From positions 1 through 41,809 of the forward strand of contig CAKMJV010000013.1 in assembly GCA_927417275.1 (NCBI GenBank): a DNA stretch of 41,809 nucleotides, given 5' to 3'. The position numbers and the translations under genes were made by a program. Source of the DNA: an uncultured Clostridia bacterium. Its GTDB lineage: Bacteria; Bacillota; Clostridia; Peptostreptococcales; Acidaminobacteraceae. Below are positions 26,055-34,860 of this stretch, in pieces (the stretch's first letter is position 1; each line of letters begins with the position of its first letter). Below the pieces are notes generated by a model. It ran no database searches. It was not told the DNA's origin and was given only the letters and a program-made list of their open reading frames with translations.

Positions 26055-26415
26055 ACCACAATTTGTTGAAAAAATAATTTCTGGTGAAAAAACTTTTGAA
26101 TATAGAAAACAAGTGTTTAAGCAAGATATCTCAACAGTTGTTATTTATGCCACCAAACCCGTTGGGATGATTGTTGGCGAATTTAAGGTTAAGGATATTT
26201 TAAAAGATTCACCATCTAATATTTGGAGCAAAACTAAAAAAAATAGTGGTATTTCAAAAAAGTTCTTTATGGACTATTTTTATGAAAGAGATTCTGCATA
26301 TGCACTTGAGATACAAGATTTTGTAAAATTTGATTTAGAAATTGATCCTAAAGATGTCTTTGCAAATTTTACTGCGCCGCAATCATTTATGTATTTAGAT
26401 GAAAACTGGATTTAA
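26032..26415 (+). CDS. ASCH domain protein
   Basis: A 127-aa single-domain ASCH protein: MKVLLSIKPQFVEKIISGEK carries the strand, helix and the G-E-K of the ASCH signature, followed by FEYRKQ, then VVIYATKPVGMIVGEFKV and the C-terminal SYALEI-like strand around AYALEIQDFVKFD. ASCH proteins are PUA-related and bind RNA or bases; one member, YqfB, hydrolyses N4-acetylcytidine. The Lys and Glu/Arg of the GEKTFEYR motif occupy the place of YqfB's active-site lysine region. The ATG at 26032 with AGAGG upstream lies inside the GNAT gene. The partner acetyltransferase makes an acetylation/deacetylation pairing conceivable. Confidence 0.82.
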   Translation: MKVLLSIKPQFVEKIISGEKTFEYRKQVFKQDISTVVIYATKPVGMIVGEFKVKDILKDSPSNIWSKTKKNSGISKKFFMDYFYERDSAYALEIQDFVKFDLEIDPKDVFANFTAPQSFMYLDENWI

Positions 26416-26503
26416 GCCGTTAACTTATTCTTTAAAATAATCATGTCATTTAAAGCGATTATTATTGCCATCCAAATAACTCAATATTTTTAATCAAATG
26501 CAT

Positions 26504-26532
26504 TTGACATACCAAATAACCAAGCGTATAAT
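26504..26532 (+). promoter_or_regulatory. Consensus promoter of the trpS unit
   Basis: TTGACA (26504-26509) and TATAAT (26527-26532) are both perfect and separated by 17 bases. Transcription would start about 26539, just before the T-box leader. Confidence 0.9.
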
Positions 26533-26552
26533 AATCTACAAATCAAATATAG

Positions 26553-26784
26553 AAAACCTATGACTGAGAAGAGTAAATCATATAAGGTAAAATAGAGAGC
26601 TGTTGGCGGTGGAAATACAGCATATTGAATATGGTTGAATGGGCTCAGGAGGGCAACCCGAATTAAGTAGGCGTTGACGGAAACTCTAACCGTTATGATG
26701 AGAGCATATGTTGGTATGCGAAAAAGACCTTTTAGGTGGCTTATAGAACACGCTTCTATTCCTTATGGAATAGAGGCTTTTTTT
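26553..26784 (+). promoter_or_regulatory. T-box riboswitch specific for tRNA-Trp
   Basis: Stem I landmarks AGAGAGCTGTTGGCGGTGGA and GAATGGGCTC are present, with the specifier codon TGG (Trp) at 26640-26642. GTAGGCGTTGACGG and CCGTTA are the usual stem II elements. The T-box bulge reads AGGTGGC near 26734; its TGGC matches the GCCA end of tRNA-Trp. A terminator follows (26752-26784). Uncharged tRNA-Trp should stabilise the antiterminator and allow trpS transcription. The conserved T-box 3' part is somewhat shortened (CACGC for ACCGCG). Confidence 0.93.
26752..26784 (+). terminator. T-box-controlled terminator before trpS
   Basis: An 11-bp stem (26752-26762 with 26767-26777, one G-T pair) with loop TTAT is followed by seven T. 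Confidence 0.93.
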
Positions 26785-26838
26785 ATTTTCACCCGTCTTC
26801 GCAACCTTCTATTAGACACATTTGAAAGGAGAAAATTT

Positions 26839-27834
26839 ATGGAAAAGAAACGCATTCTTACAGGCGATCGAACAACCGGAAGGCTTCACCTGGGTCATTA
26901 TGTTGGAAGTTTAGAAAATCGAGTGAGGCTTCAAGATGAATACGATACATTTATTCTGTTGGCAGATATTCAAGCATTGACGACACACTTTGAAAAGCCT
27001 GATTTGGTTAAGGAGAGTATCTACGAAGTTGCTCTCGATAATCTGTCCGTTGGACTCAATCCTGAAAAAGTCACTTTTGTCCAGCAATCTCAAATCACTG
27101 CTATCGCAGAACTAACAGTCTTTTACTCAATGCTCGTGAGCGTAAACACCTTACGACATAACCCAACCATCAAAACAGAAATTGCTCAATATGGTTATGA
27201 CGATATCACTTACGGGTTTTTAGGTTATCCCGTTAGTCAAACTGCAGACATCACGTTCTGTAATGCGGACCTCGTTCCCGTCGGTGAAGATCAAGTGCCA
27301 CATCTTGAGCTCAGTCGTAAAATCGTAAGAAGGTTCAACGCGCTCTATACGCCTGATGAGGCCATTATTAAAGAACCTCAAGCATTACTTAGTAGTGTTC
27401 CGAGACTCATAGGTCTCGATGGCAACAGTAAAATGGGCAAGAGTTTAGGCAATGCCATTTATCTCACCGACTCCCCCGATACTGTTACTATGAAAATAAA
27501 ATCTGCGATCACAGATGCAAATCGCATTTCAATAAATGATAAAGGCAACCCCGATATCTGCGTCGTTCATATGTATCATCGCGTCTTTAATTTGGATCAA
27601 CAAGAAAATATAAGCGAAATGTGTCGATCTGCCAAAATAGGTTGCGTCGCATGCAAAAAAGCATTGTCGACACAAATAAACATACTTTTAGAACCAATCA
27701 TAGAAAAACGCGCTTACTATACGTCGAATCACCAGCGCGTCAAAGAAATCATAAACACAGGTTCTGAAAAAGCAAACAGAATAGGCAATCAAATGATGGG
27801 AGAGATAAAATCTAGGATGAGACTGAAGATATGA
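26839..27834 (+). CDS. trpS: Tryptophanyl-tRNA synthetase
   Basis: A 331-aa class Ic aminoacyl-tRNA synthetase that charges tRNA-Trp. It opens MEKKRILTGDRTTGRLHLGH, where HLGH is the HIGH motif, and carries KMGKSLG (KMSKS equivalent) at about residues 193-199. VPVGEDQVPHLELSRKIVRRF and GYPVSQTADI are TrpRS-specific. The start at 26839 has AAAGGAG upstream and lies after the T-box terminator. Regulation by tryptophan starvation follows from the T-box. Length and motifs are standard. Confidence 0.96.
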   Translation: MEKKRILTGDRTTGRLHLGHYVGSLENRVRLQDEYDTFILLADIQALTTHFEKPDLVKESIYEVALDNLSVGLNPEKVTFVQQSQITAIAELTVFYSMLVSVNTLRHNPTIKTEIAQYGYDDITYGFLGYPVSQTADITFCNADLVPVGEDQVPHLELSRKIVRRFNALYTPDEAIIKEPQALLSSVPRLIGLDGNSKMGKSLGNAIYLTDSPDTVTMKIKSAITDANRISINDKGNPDICVVHMYHRVFNLDQQENISEMCRSAKIGCVACKKALSTQINILLEPIIEKRAYYTSNHQRVKEIINTGSEKANRIGNQMMGEIKSRMRLKI

Positions 27835-27843
27835 GTCAAATGA

Positions 27844-27887
27844 AAAAGTGTCAAGACCTTAATAAGATCTTGACGCTTATTTTTTTG
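27844..27887 (+). terminator. Terminator of trpS
   Basis: An 11-bp stem (27846-27856 with 27868-27878) extended by CTT/AAG inside the loop is followed by seven T on the plus strand. It starts ten bases after the trpS stop and separates trpS from the converging aroQ. Confidence 0.92.
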
Positions 27888-27930
27888 CACTTCCGATTTA
27901 TTGCCAGGGTAGGTAAGGTTCGATGCAGTC

Positions 27931-28404
27931 CTATTCTCTCAAGATACGTAACATCGCCTCAAGTGCCAAATAATAACTCATAGTTCCAAACCCTGCGATG
28001 ATTCCGACGGCTCCTGCTGCAGTCACACTGTGGGCACGAAATGATTCTCTGCTGTGAATGTTCGAAAGATGTACTTCAATCACAGGTATGCATGTGCATT
28101 TCATGGCATCCAGCAAAGCGATGCTGGTATGTGTATACGCTGCAGGGTTGATTAGAATCCCATCAAAGGTATCCCCTGCTTCATGAATCCAATCAATTAA
28201 GTCGCCTTCATGATTGGATTGCCTAATTTCTAGTTTTATGGCAAGCGCTTCTGCTCTATTTTTTAGTTCACTAAATAATGTATCGTAAGTTATTGAACCA
28301 TATATTTCAGGTTCACGTGACCCTAAACGGTTCAAATTGGGTCCATTAATAATCATAATCTTAATATTCTCTCTCCCCAGGCCCACACGCGTTAGCTTTC
28401 TCAT
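27931..28404 (-). CDS. aroQ: Type II 3-dehydroquinate dehydratase
   Basis: A small dodecameric-type dehydratase converting 3-dehydroquinate to 3-dehydroshikimate. Motifs: MIINGPNLNRLGSREPEIYG with the catalytic-loop Arg and Tyr, RQSNHEGDLIDWIHEA, ILINPAAYTHTSIALLDA, EVHLSNIHSRESFRAHS with the active His and Arg, and a C-terminal GIIAGFG. The chosen start (28404) overlaps the pheA stop as ATGA, with AGAGG nine bases upstream, and gives 157 aa with a 16-residue extension. An internal ATG at 28356 begins exactly where most homologues begin, so the true start could be there. It is the last gene of the aro operon. Confidence 0.93.
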   Translation of the reverse strand: MRKLTRVGLGRENIKIMIINGPNLNRLGSREPEIYGSITYDTLFSELKNRAEALAIKLEIRQSNHEGDLIDWIHEAGDTFDGILINPAAYTHTSIALLDAMKCTCIPVIEVHLSNIHSRESFRAHSVTAAGAVGIIAGFGTMSYYLALEAMLRILRE

Positions 28405-29528
28405 GCAGTTGCGCCTCTCTGGTAGCTTCCTAAGCACTTGAAATACGCGCACTGCGACTGAACACCAGCGAGTGCACGCTGAACATTTTCATGCGCAATA
28501 CTGCCTTCTAAGTCCATGAAAATGAAGTATTCCCATGGGCGATCCGGTACCGGACGGGATTCGATACGAAAAAGGCTGACGCGTTCTTTTGCAAAGCAAC
28601 CTAGAATATCATAAAGTGCACCGGTCGCATGCCGCGTCGTCAATACGACACTGGTACTATCCGCATCAGCCTGTACTTCCTGTATTTTCGAAAGAATCAC
28701 GAATCGGGTGGTGTTTACCGTGCTGCTCTGTATGGAAGGCATCAATATTTCCAAACCATAGAGTTTCGCCGCCCGTTCGCCACCGATTGCTGCAAACGCA
28801 GGGTTTTTCTGCTCTGCAACATGTCTTACACCAAAGGCTGTATTATTCATGGGAATAAGTCGAGCGGATTTCAGACCGCTAAGATACATTTCACACTGTT
28901 CCAATCCTTGAGGATGAGAAAAAATTTCTTCCACCGCTTCTGGCGACGCACCTGGTAAACCGATAAGGTTATGGATAATTGGAAGGCAAATCTCACCTGT
29001 TATATATAAATCTTTCTGTCTAATCAGATCATAGACTTCCTTGATGCCACCCGTCGTGGTGTTTTCCACAGGCAGTATGCCATACCTAATTTCTTCCTTT
29101 AATACGGCGTCACAAACCAGTGAAAACGTCGGATAATTTTCAATTGGTCCCTTAAGTTCTCCGAAGTAATGTATGAGGGCACTTTCGCCAAATGATCCAG
29201 GGATACCACAGTAGCCAGCAGTAATCATATCGTCCGAATTAGGACGCACAGGCTTAACGACACTGCGTCCGCTATCCTGAAGTGACCTACTGGATTCAAA
29301 CACCAAGCGCATGATTTGGAGAATCCTGTCACGATAGGCGCCGTTTTCAACCTTTCCCGATAGGCGACTGAGAATCTCTGCCTCACGCTGTGGGTCCCTG
29401 GTAACGCGTTCTTTCGCTGCTTTAATTCTTCCTACCTGTTCTGAAATCGCCATTCGTCGGTTCAATAACTGTGCTATCTCATCATCTATCCCATCAATTT
29501 CATTTCTGCATGCTTTTAGTGTATTCAT
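28401..29528 (-). CDS. pheA: Bifunctional chorismate mutase/prephenate dehydratase (P-protein)
   Basis: A 375-aa fusion enzyme making phenylpyruvate from chorismate. Residues 1-90 are an AroQ-class chorismate mutase (CRNEIDGIDDEIAQLLNRRM and the AKERVTRDPQREAEIL motif). Residues about 108-290 are prephenate dehydratase (GYCGIPGSFGESALIHYFG, LPVENTTTGGIKEVYDLI, and STVNTTRF with the catalytic Thr). The C-terminal ACT domain carries the Phe-binding RIESRPVPDRPWEYFIFMDL (the ESRP motif), so feedback inhibition by Phe is likely. Start 29528 has AGGAGG seven bases upstream and overlaps the aroC stop by four bases. Confidence 0.95.
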   Translation of the reverse strand: MNTLKACRNEIDGIDDEIAQLLNRRMAISEQVGRIKAAKERVTRDPQREAEILSRLSGKVENGAYRDRILQIMRLVFESSRSLQDSGRSVVKPVRPNSDDMITAGYCGIPGSFGESALIHYFGELKGPIENYPTFSLVCDAVLKEEIRYGILPVENTTTGGIKEVYDLIRQKDLYITGEICLPIIHNLIGLPGASPEAVEEIFSHPQGLEQCEMYLSGLKSARLIPMNNTAFGVRHVAEQKNPAFAAIGGERAAKLYGLEILMPSIQSSTVNTTRFVILSKIQEVQADADSTSVVLTTRHATGALYDILGCFAKERVSLFRIESRPVPDRPWEYFIFMDLEGSIAHENVQRALAGVQSQCAYFKCLGSYQRGATA

Positions 29529-30637
29529 CCCCATGCCTCCTTCGTTTGAATCTGCTGATCCAACATCGCCTCCATTAGTGCCATCGCCGCAATCGCCTCT
29601 ACGACTGGGCACGCACGCGGTACGATGCACGGATCATGTCTGCCACGAATTTCAAGGACAGACGCTTTGCCCGTCGTGAGGTTAACGGTATCCTGAGGCA
29701 TTCTAATGCTAGGTGTAGGACGGAATGTGACCTTAAAATGGATGGGCATGCCGTTACTGATGCCCCCATTAATACCGCCGCTGTTATTACACGTTGTACG
29801 GATTTGATCCCCTTCAGTTGTCCAAGGGTCATTTGCCTGTGATCCCTTCATACTTGAGAATTCAGTACCTGCACCGAATTCCAGTGCTTTGATCCCCGGG
29901 ATAGAGAATACAAGATGTGCAATACTGCTTTCCAACGAATCGAAAAACGGCTCTCCCCACCCTGCTGGAACACCTTTGATACAAACCTCAATTTGTCCCC
30001 CTACTGAATCTCCGTTTCTCCGAAGTTTTTCAAGTAATTCAAATGCTTCAGCGACTGAATCCTCTGATAAAAATGGCAATGGTTTGCCCTTCAGTTCACC
30101 ACTGCAAATCCGCACCATACTGGATGCCTCTAGCACTTCTGGATGATCTATCACGGATCCCATACGAAAGATGCGACTCCCGATGGATACGCCCACCCTT
30201 TCTAACAACTGGCTTGTCAATGCACCTGCAAATACGATTGGCGCAGTGAGGCGTCCCGAAAAATGTCCGCCACCGCGCGGATCATGATGTCCACTATATT
30301 TCATCGTTGCAGCATAATCTGCATGTGAAGGTCGTGGGGTATCAGAAAGACTTTGGTAATCCTCTGACCGGGTATCTGTATTTCGAAAAAAAACAGTGAG
30401 CGGCGCACCTGTGAGTTTCTCATTATGGACCCCGCTCAGTATCTCGTAATCGTCACTTTCCTGGCGGGTCGTGGCATGTATGCCAGTGCCCGGCTTACGG
30501 CGAACGAGTTCTTCGCGTATCCGTATAAAGTCAGGCTTAAAACCAGCAGGCAAATGATGTATGGTGATTCCAACTCCCGATCCATGGGATTCACCGAAAA
30601 GCGAGTAAACCACTTGCCTTCCCCAACTACTTCTCAT
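29525..30637 (-). CDS. aroC: Chorismate synthase
   Basis: A 370-aa FMN-dependent enzyme converting EPSP to chorismate, the final common step. Signature segments are FGESHGSGVGITIHHLPAG, RRKPGTGIHATTRQESDDYE, HADYAATMKYSGHHDPRGGG with SGR, GFGAGT-like LEFGAGTEFSSMKGSQAND, NNSGGINGGISNG and GRHDPCIVPRACPVVEAI. Length is typical. The start has AGGAGG eight bases upstream and lies 11 bases inside aroA, so translation is coupled. Confidence 0.97.
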   Translation of the reverse strand: MRSSWGRQVVYSLFGESHGSGVGITIHHLPAGFKPDFIRIREELVRRKPGTGIHATTRQESDDYEILSGVHNEKLTGAPLTVFFRNTDTRSEDYQSLSDTPRPSHADYAATMKYSGHHDPRGGGHFSGRLTAPIVFAGALTSQLLERVGVSIGSRIFRMGSVIDHPEVLEASSMVRICSGELKGKPLPFLSEDSVAEAFELLEKLRRNGDSVGGQIEVCIKGVPAGWGEPFFDSLESSIAHLVFSIPGIKALEFGAGTEFSSMKGSQANDPWTTEGDQIRTTCNNSGGINGGISNGMPIHFKVTFRPTPSIRMPQDTVNLTTGKASVLEIRGRHDPCIVPRACPVVEAIAAMALMEAMLDQQIQTKEAWG

Positions 30638-31889
30638 GAATCATGCCTCCTAATGCTTTGAAATCGGCGAAGAAATGAGGATATGATTTTCGAACCGCAT
30701 CACTGCCTTCAATCGTCAAGGGACCATCACATTTCATAGCTGCTACCGCCAAACTCATCACAATCCGATGATCCTCCCAGCCGGAGGTGATGCCCCCAGT
30801 GAGACTTTCAACACCATTGATCACAAGACATTCTGGCTCTTCTTGGATATTTGCACCTAACTTGTTGAGTTCTGTACAAATGGCATGTAGGCGATCGGAC
30901 TCCTTGATTCGGACGCGTCCAGCGTTAATAATACGCGTTTCTCCTAAACTAACTGCTGCAAGCGTCGCTACAATCGGTACCAAATCCGGGCACTGTGAGG
31001 CATCTATAACCGCGCCTTTTGTCTTGGTTCCTGTGACTTTTAGCATGCCGTTTTCCCACTTTAAGTTACCACCCATCGCATCTACAATCTCTAAAATACG
31101 TTTATCCCCTTGACGCGTATTCTGATCGAGCTCTGTAAGTTCAAGTCCGTTTCCCATAAGGCCTGCCGCAATCCAAAATGCCGATTGTGAAAAATCACCT
31201 TCCACTCGGTACCTTGCTCGACGATAGTGCTGATTGCCACGAATAATGTAGTGCTCCGCTGTTACGGTTTCTACGTTTATCCCGAAATGGTTAAGTACCT
31301 GTATCGTCAATTCAACATAATCTCTAGATTCAAGGGGTGAGGTAAGGATAATTTCTGAATCGCCATCTAATAATGGGAGCACGTACATAAGGCCTGTAAC
31401 AAACTGTGAACTTATATTTCCAGGCAACCTATAAACATCTGCCTTTAACTGGCCTTCCACCAGCAACGGCAACTTTCCGTTATATGAATACCGTATACCT
31501 TGCTGATCAAATATATCAAAATAGGGATCCAGAGGACGTGTACACAGTTTCCCTTCTCCAGTAAAAACAACCGGGCCCTCTACGAGACTTGCAAAGGGAA
31601 TTAGGAAGCGTAGAGTTGATCCTGATTCTTTACAATGCAGCGGCCATATCGGGGATTCTAGTTTACTGCGCCCCATGATTTTAAGGGAATGCTTACTTTT
31701 TAATATTTCAACACCCAGTCCCATTATGGCCTCTAAAGTTGCCTCAATATCTTCTGAATACACCAGGTTTTCTATTGTGCTTTCGCCATCGGCAAGGGCG
31801 GCCGCAAGTATGGCACGGTGGCTTAAACTTTTTGATGGCGGTATTTTTACGATGCCGTTAAGTATGGCGGAATGTACGGTTCTAGTCAT
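30627..31889 (-). CDS. aroA: 3-phosphoshikimate 1-carboxyvinyltransferase (EPSP synthase)
   Basis: A 420-aa EPSP synthase joining shikimate 3-phosphate and PEP. The N-terminal PPSKSLSHRAILAAALADG carries the substrate-binding Lys and Arg; ESGSTLRFLIPFA is the PEP-binding motif in a form close to class II enzymes; RVEGDFSQSAFWIAA, RIKESDRL and GWEDHRIVMSLAVAA complete the active site. The SGST plus RLHA pattern places it nearer class II than plant-type class I, but I have not tested sensitivity-related positions. It lies 35 bases after aroB with a good AAAGGAG site. Confidence 0.96.
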   Translation of the reverse strand: MTRTVHSAILNGIVKIPPSKSLSHRAILAAALADGESTIENLVYSEDIEATLEAIMGLGVEILKSKHSLKIMGRSKLESPIWPLHCKESGSTLRFLIPFASLVEGPVVFTGEGKLCTRPLDPYFDIFDQQGIRYSYNGKLPLLVEGQLKADVYRLPGNISSQFVTGLMYVLPLLDGDSEIILTSPLESRDYVELTIQVLNHFGINVETVTAEHYIIRGNQHYRRARYRVEGDFSQSAFWIAAGLMGNGLELTELDQNTRQGDKRILEIVDAMGGNLKWENGMLKVTGTKTKGAVIDASQCPDLVPIVATLAAVSLGETRIINAGRVRIKESDRLHAICTELNKLGANIQEEPECLVINGVESLTGGITSGWEDHRIVMSLAVAAMKCDGPLTIEGSDAVRKSYPHFFADFKALGGMIHEK

Positions 31890-31924
31890 GATGCACTCCT
31901 TTGGGTTATATTTTTATTTGTTTA

Positions 31925-32974
31925 TCATGGTGAAAGAAATGTGTATAGGTCTTCCTGAGACAACTCATAGAGAAAACTTTCACCTGGTTTCTTCATCAGG
32001 GCGAGTTCGATGCCGCTGCACGTCTTTTTCTTATCACGACTGAGCCAAATCATCAAGTCATCTAGGCCAATGCCTGATTCAGTTGGAAGTCCCATTCTTT
32101 CAAGCAGACTCACAAGTTCGGCTGTTGTTCCTTTTTCGCTCAATCCCGCGCGCTCCGCACTTCGCGTCATCCAGACCATGCCCATGGCCACAGCCTCTCC
32201 ATGCGTCCACCGCGTATAATCGCCATACGCTTCAAGTGCATGTCCTATGGTATGTCCAAAATTCAGGCGCTTTCGACATCCAAATTCTTTCTCATCGGCT
32301 TCCACCAGTTGTTTTTTCACCGAAAGCGCCATGCTGATTACTTTGATGGCGTCTTTGGATTCCAAAGGCTGGGCGCATGTATCAAGTATCTGGTAAAGCG
32401 CTCTATTCATAATACAGCCCGCTTTTGCGACCTCCGCCATCCCATCCTTGAAGATGCGATCAGAAAGGGTAAAAAGATAATCGGGGTCAATCCAGACTTC
32501 TTTTGGGTGGTAAAACGTTCCAATAAGATTTTTTCCTTCAGGGAGATTTACAGCCACTTTTCCGCCGATACTGCTATCCACTTGAGACAAAAGTGTCGTT
32601 GGTATCTGTATAAATGGTACCCCCCTCATAAAAGTTGCTGCCGCATATCCAGTGAGGTCCCCGATCACCCCGCCGCCAAATGCCAAAACCATATCATTTC
32701 TGGTTAGACCAAAGTCAAGCCAGCGTCGGTACAGCGACATCAAGTTTTCGTGGGATTTGGAACTTTCTCCAGGTGAAAGTATCGTTAGGTCATACTGAAA
32801 ACCTAGGAGTTGCTCCATCATCGAAACCCCATGGTGTTGCCAAACCGTACTGTCGGTAACCACCGCCAGTCGAATACAGCCCATTTCCTCAAGTCTTTTT
32901 TTTATTTGAAACCTTAGTGCAGTTTCTATTGTAATCGGGTAGCTGGCTGTTGCCAGATTAATGGTTATCGTCAT
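31925..32974 (-). CDS. aroB: 3-dehydroquinate synthase
   Basis: A 349-aa NAD- and metal-dependent enzyme making 3-dehydroquinate from DAHP. SPGESSKSHENLMSLYRRWL, AFGGGVIGDLTGYAAATFMRG, PTTLLSQVDSSIGGKVAVNLPEGKNLIG-type residues, and the metal-binding FGHTIGHALE and HGEAVAMGM are present. The C-terminal KKTCSGIELALMKKPG is normal. It follows tyrA by four bases with an AGGACTGAG ribosome binding site. Length is standard. Confidence 0.96.
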   Translation of the reverse strand: MTITINLATASYPITIETALRFQIKKRLEEMGCIRLAVVTDSTVWQHHGVSMMEQLLGFQYDLTILSPGESSKSHENLMSLYRRWLDFGLTRNDMVLAFGGGVIGDLTGYAAATFMRGVPFIQIPTTLLSQVDSSIGGKVAVNLPEGKNLIGTFYHPKEVWIDPDYLFTLSDRIFKDGMAEVAKAGCIMNRALYQILDTCAQPLESKDAIKVISMALSVKKQLVEADEKEFGCRKRLNFGHTIGHALEAYGDYTRWTHGEAVAMGMVWMTRSAERAGLSEKGTTAELVSLLERMGLPTESGIGLDDLMIWLSRDKKKTCSGIELALMKKPGESFLYELSQEDLYTFLSP

Positions 32975-32978
32975 ATGC

Positions 32979-33938
32979 TCAGTCCTGTTCTATATATACT
33001 TCGCAAAGTTTTGCATCTTTTACAAGCGCTAAGTCTTGCGTGCGTTCTGCGTTTGTAGCTAAACTCAAACGCGTTTTTTGAGTGCTAATTAGATTGTTTT
33101 TAAGTGCTTCGCGATGTTCTTTCACAAGCAGTGATTTGAATTTCAACAATTCTTCAATCAGACCATCTATGCCGATGGCCAACTGCTCTTTATTCTGAAT
33201 GAATATGTCCTGCCATAACTCTGGCTCCCCCATTGCGATCCGCGTCGTATCTCGAAACCCACCACCAGCAAATTTTAAGAAATCCTCTGGATGACTTTGT
33301 TTGAACGTACTTACGAGTGCGCAAGCTGCCAGATGCGGCAAGTGACTGAGTTGAACGGCCAGTGCATCATGCGCTTCAGGTGTAGTCATCACAGGGATTG
33401 CACCCATCATTTTCACCAGCGACTGGAGTTTCTCCAGTTGCGTTTTTTCAAAGTGTGGACCTAGGGTAAGGAAATAATAGGCATTTTCAAACAATATGGG
33501 TGAAGCACTTGAAAATCCCGATCGGTCTGAACCTGCCATAGGATGTCCACCGATAAAAGAAATGCTCGATTCAAGAACTTCCTCTGTCATGCAGTGCACC
33601 GTGGTTTTCACGCTTCCAGCATCGGTGACCAATGTATCTGGGCCAATCAAATGCAGTGAGGTGCGCAGCGCTTCTTCGAACCTACCCAGTGGAACCGCTA
33701 AAATAAGCAGCTCTACTTGACTTGGCGATTCCGATGCATCCTCTAGAACCCGATCAAAGAGTCCGGATGCTTCTGCCAGTTTTCGGGTTTCAAAGTCTGG
33801 ATCAATACCGATAACGCTGCCCGTGTACCCTTTTCGTCTCAGTGCTTTTACCATTGAGCCACCAATCAGTCCCAATCCCGCTACTGCAATCGTTCTGAAA
33901 AAATCGCCTTCATCCTTGGTCGTTTCAAATGGCTGCAT
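32979..33938 (-). CDS. tyrA: Prephenate dehydrogenase
   Basis: A 319-aa NAD-dependent enzyme making 4-hydroxyphenylpyruvate for tyrosine. The Rossmann motif is AVAGLGLIGGSMVKALR; VTDAGSVKTTV, FIGGHPMAGSDRSGFSSA with the catalytic His, and LPHLAACAL then FAGGGFRDTTRIA are TyrA landmarks. No ACT domain is present at the C terminus, so direct Tyr feedback by that route is unlikely. The start is uncertain: the ATG at 33938 overlaps aroF by 14 bases and has only a weak ribosome binding site; another ATG nine codons upstream is no better. Translation is presumably coupled to aroF. Confidence 0.93.
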   Translation of the reverse strand: MQPFETTKDEGDFFRTIAVAGLGLIGGSMVKALRRKGYTGSVIGIDPDFETRKLAEASGLFDRVLEDASESPSQVELLILAVPLGRFEEALRTSLHLIGPDTLVTDAGSVKTTVHCMTEEVLESSISFIGGHPMAGSDRSGFSSASPILFENAYYFLTLGPHFEKTQLEKLQSLVKMMGAIPVMTTPEAHDALAVQLSHLPHLAACALVSTFKQSHPEDFLKFAGGGFRDTTRIAMGEPELWQDIFIQNKEQLAIGIDGLIEELLKFKSLLVKEHREALKNNLISTQKTRLSLATNAERTQDLALVKDAKLCEVYIEQD

Positions 33939-34860
33939 GTTTCTTCGCCACACTTTCAATTTCATCGGTTTCTACACAGGCGAAGTGAACCCTTTGGATG
34001 TTCGTCATCAGTCTTGCAAACTTTTCAGGTTTTAAAGATTGTGGGCCATCTGAGAGCGCGTTTTCTGGTTCATGATGGACCTCTATCATCAAGCCATCAC
34101 ATCCCACCGCAACTGCTGCTTTAGATATCGGCTCAATCATCTCCCATCTACCCGTTGCATGACTGGGGTCTATGAGGATTGGAAGATGACTAAGTTCCTT
34201 GATCGCACATACAACTGCAAGATCCAGTGTATTTCTGGTATAACTCTCAAAGGTACGAATGCCACGTTCACATAAAATGACATTTGGGTTTCCGCTCGCC
34301 ATGATGTATTCTGCCGACATCAAGAATTCTTCAATTGTCGCTGACATGCCGCGTTTGAGTAAAACCGGTTTCTGTGTTTGACCCACTTTTTTCAGCAGCG
34401 AATAATTTTGCATATTTCGTGCACCGATTTGAATGATGTCCGTGTAAGTATCTACCAGATCAAAATCCTCTGTGGACATTAACTCTGTACATACTGGCAT
34501 GTCAAATTTGTCTCCTGCCTCTCTAAGTAGTTTCAATCCCTCTTCACCCATCCCTTGAAAACTGTAAGGTGATGTTCTGGGTTTAAACGCGCCACCTCTT
34601 AAAATCTTTGCGCCAGCGCTTTTCACTGCTGCGGCAATGGTAAACAGTTGTTCCCTGCTCTCGATGCAACAAGGCCCTGCAATCGCAGTAAGGCTTCCAT
34701 TGCCAATAAAGTGATGCCCCACCTTAATGACACTGTCCTGATGATGAAAGGCCCTGCTCGCCAATTTGTAGGGCACTTTGATCCGAATAACTTTCTCACC
34801 ATGTTCAATCATTTTATTTTTCTCCTCCGTAGTGGTTCCTATTTTTCGTACGCTCACCAT
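33925..34860 (-). CDS. aroF: DAHP synthase (AroF type Ibeta), lacking the regulatory N-terminal domain
   Basis: First enzyme of the pathway, joining PEP and erythrose 4-phosphate. The catalytic barrel is complete: [87 protein letters not shown] and [18 protein letters not shown]. Type Ibeta enzymes such as Thermotoga's carry a ferredoxin-like domain of about 70 residues before VLKPYKLVSRE; here only about 30 residues precede [10 protein letters not shown], so that Tyr/Phe feedback domain is absent. ATG 34860 has GGAGG eight bases upstream. ATG 34812 also has GGAGG and directly follows an upstream small frame, so it is a serious alternative. Confidence 0.93.
   Translation of the reverse strand: MVSVRKIGTTTEEKNKMIEHGEKVIRIKVPYKLASRAFHHQDSVIKVGHHFIGNGSLTAIAGPCCIESREQLFTIAAAVKSAGAKILRGGAFKPRTSPYSFQGMGEEGLKLLREAGDKFDMPVCTELMSTEDFDLVDTYTDIIQIGARNMQNYSLLKKVGQTQKPVLLKRGMSATIEEFLMSAEYIMASGNPNVILCERGIRTFESYTRNTLDLAVVCAIKELSHLPILIDPSHATGRWEMIEPISKAAVAVGCDGLMIEVHHEPENALSDGPQSLKPEKFARLMTNIQRVHFACVETDEIESVAKKHAAI

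Noticed and set aside
25011..26415. Classical GNAT toxin-antitoxin pair (TacT/AtaT type)
   Set aside because: The acetyltransferase is twice the usual toxin length with an extra domain, the partner is ASCH rather than a ribbon-helix-helix protein, and it lies downstream rather than upstream.
26674..26838. N-terminal extension of trpS back to 26674
   Set aside because: That stretch is the T-box antiterminator and terminator RNA; the ATG at 26839 has the ribosome binding site and begins the known protein.
32201..32707. 168-codon plus-strand open frame opposite aroB
   Set aside because: It is antisense to a clear aroB gene, lacks a ribosome binding site and resembles no protein family.
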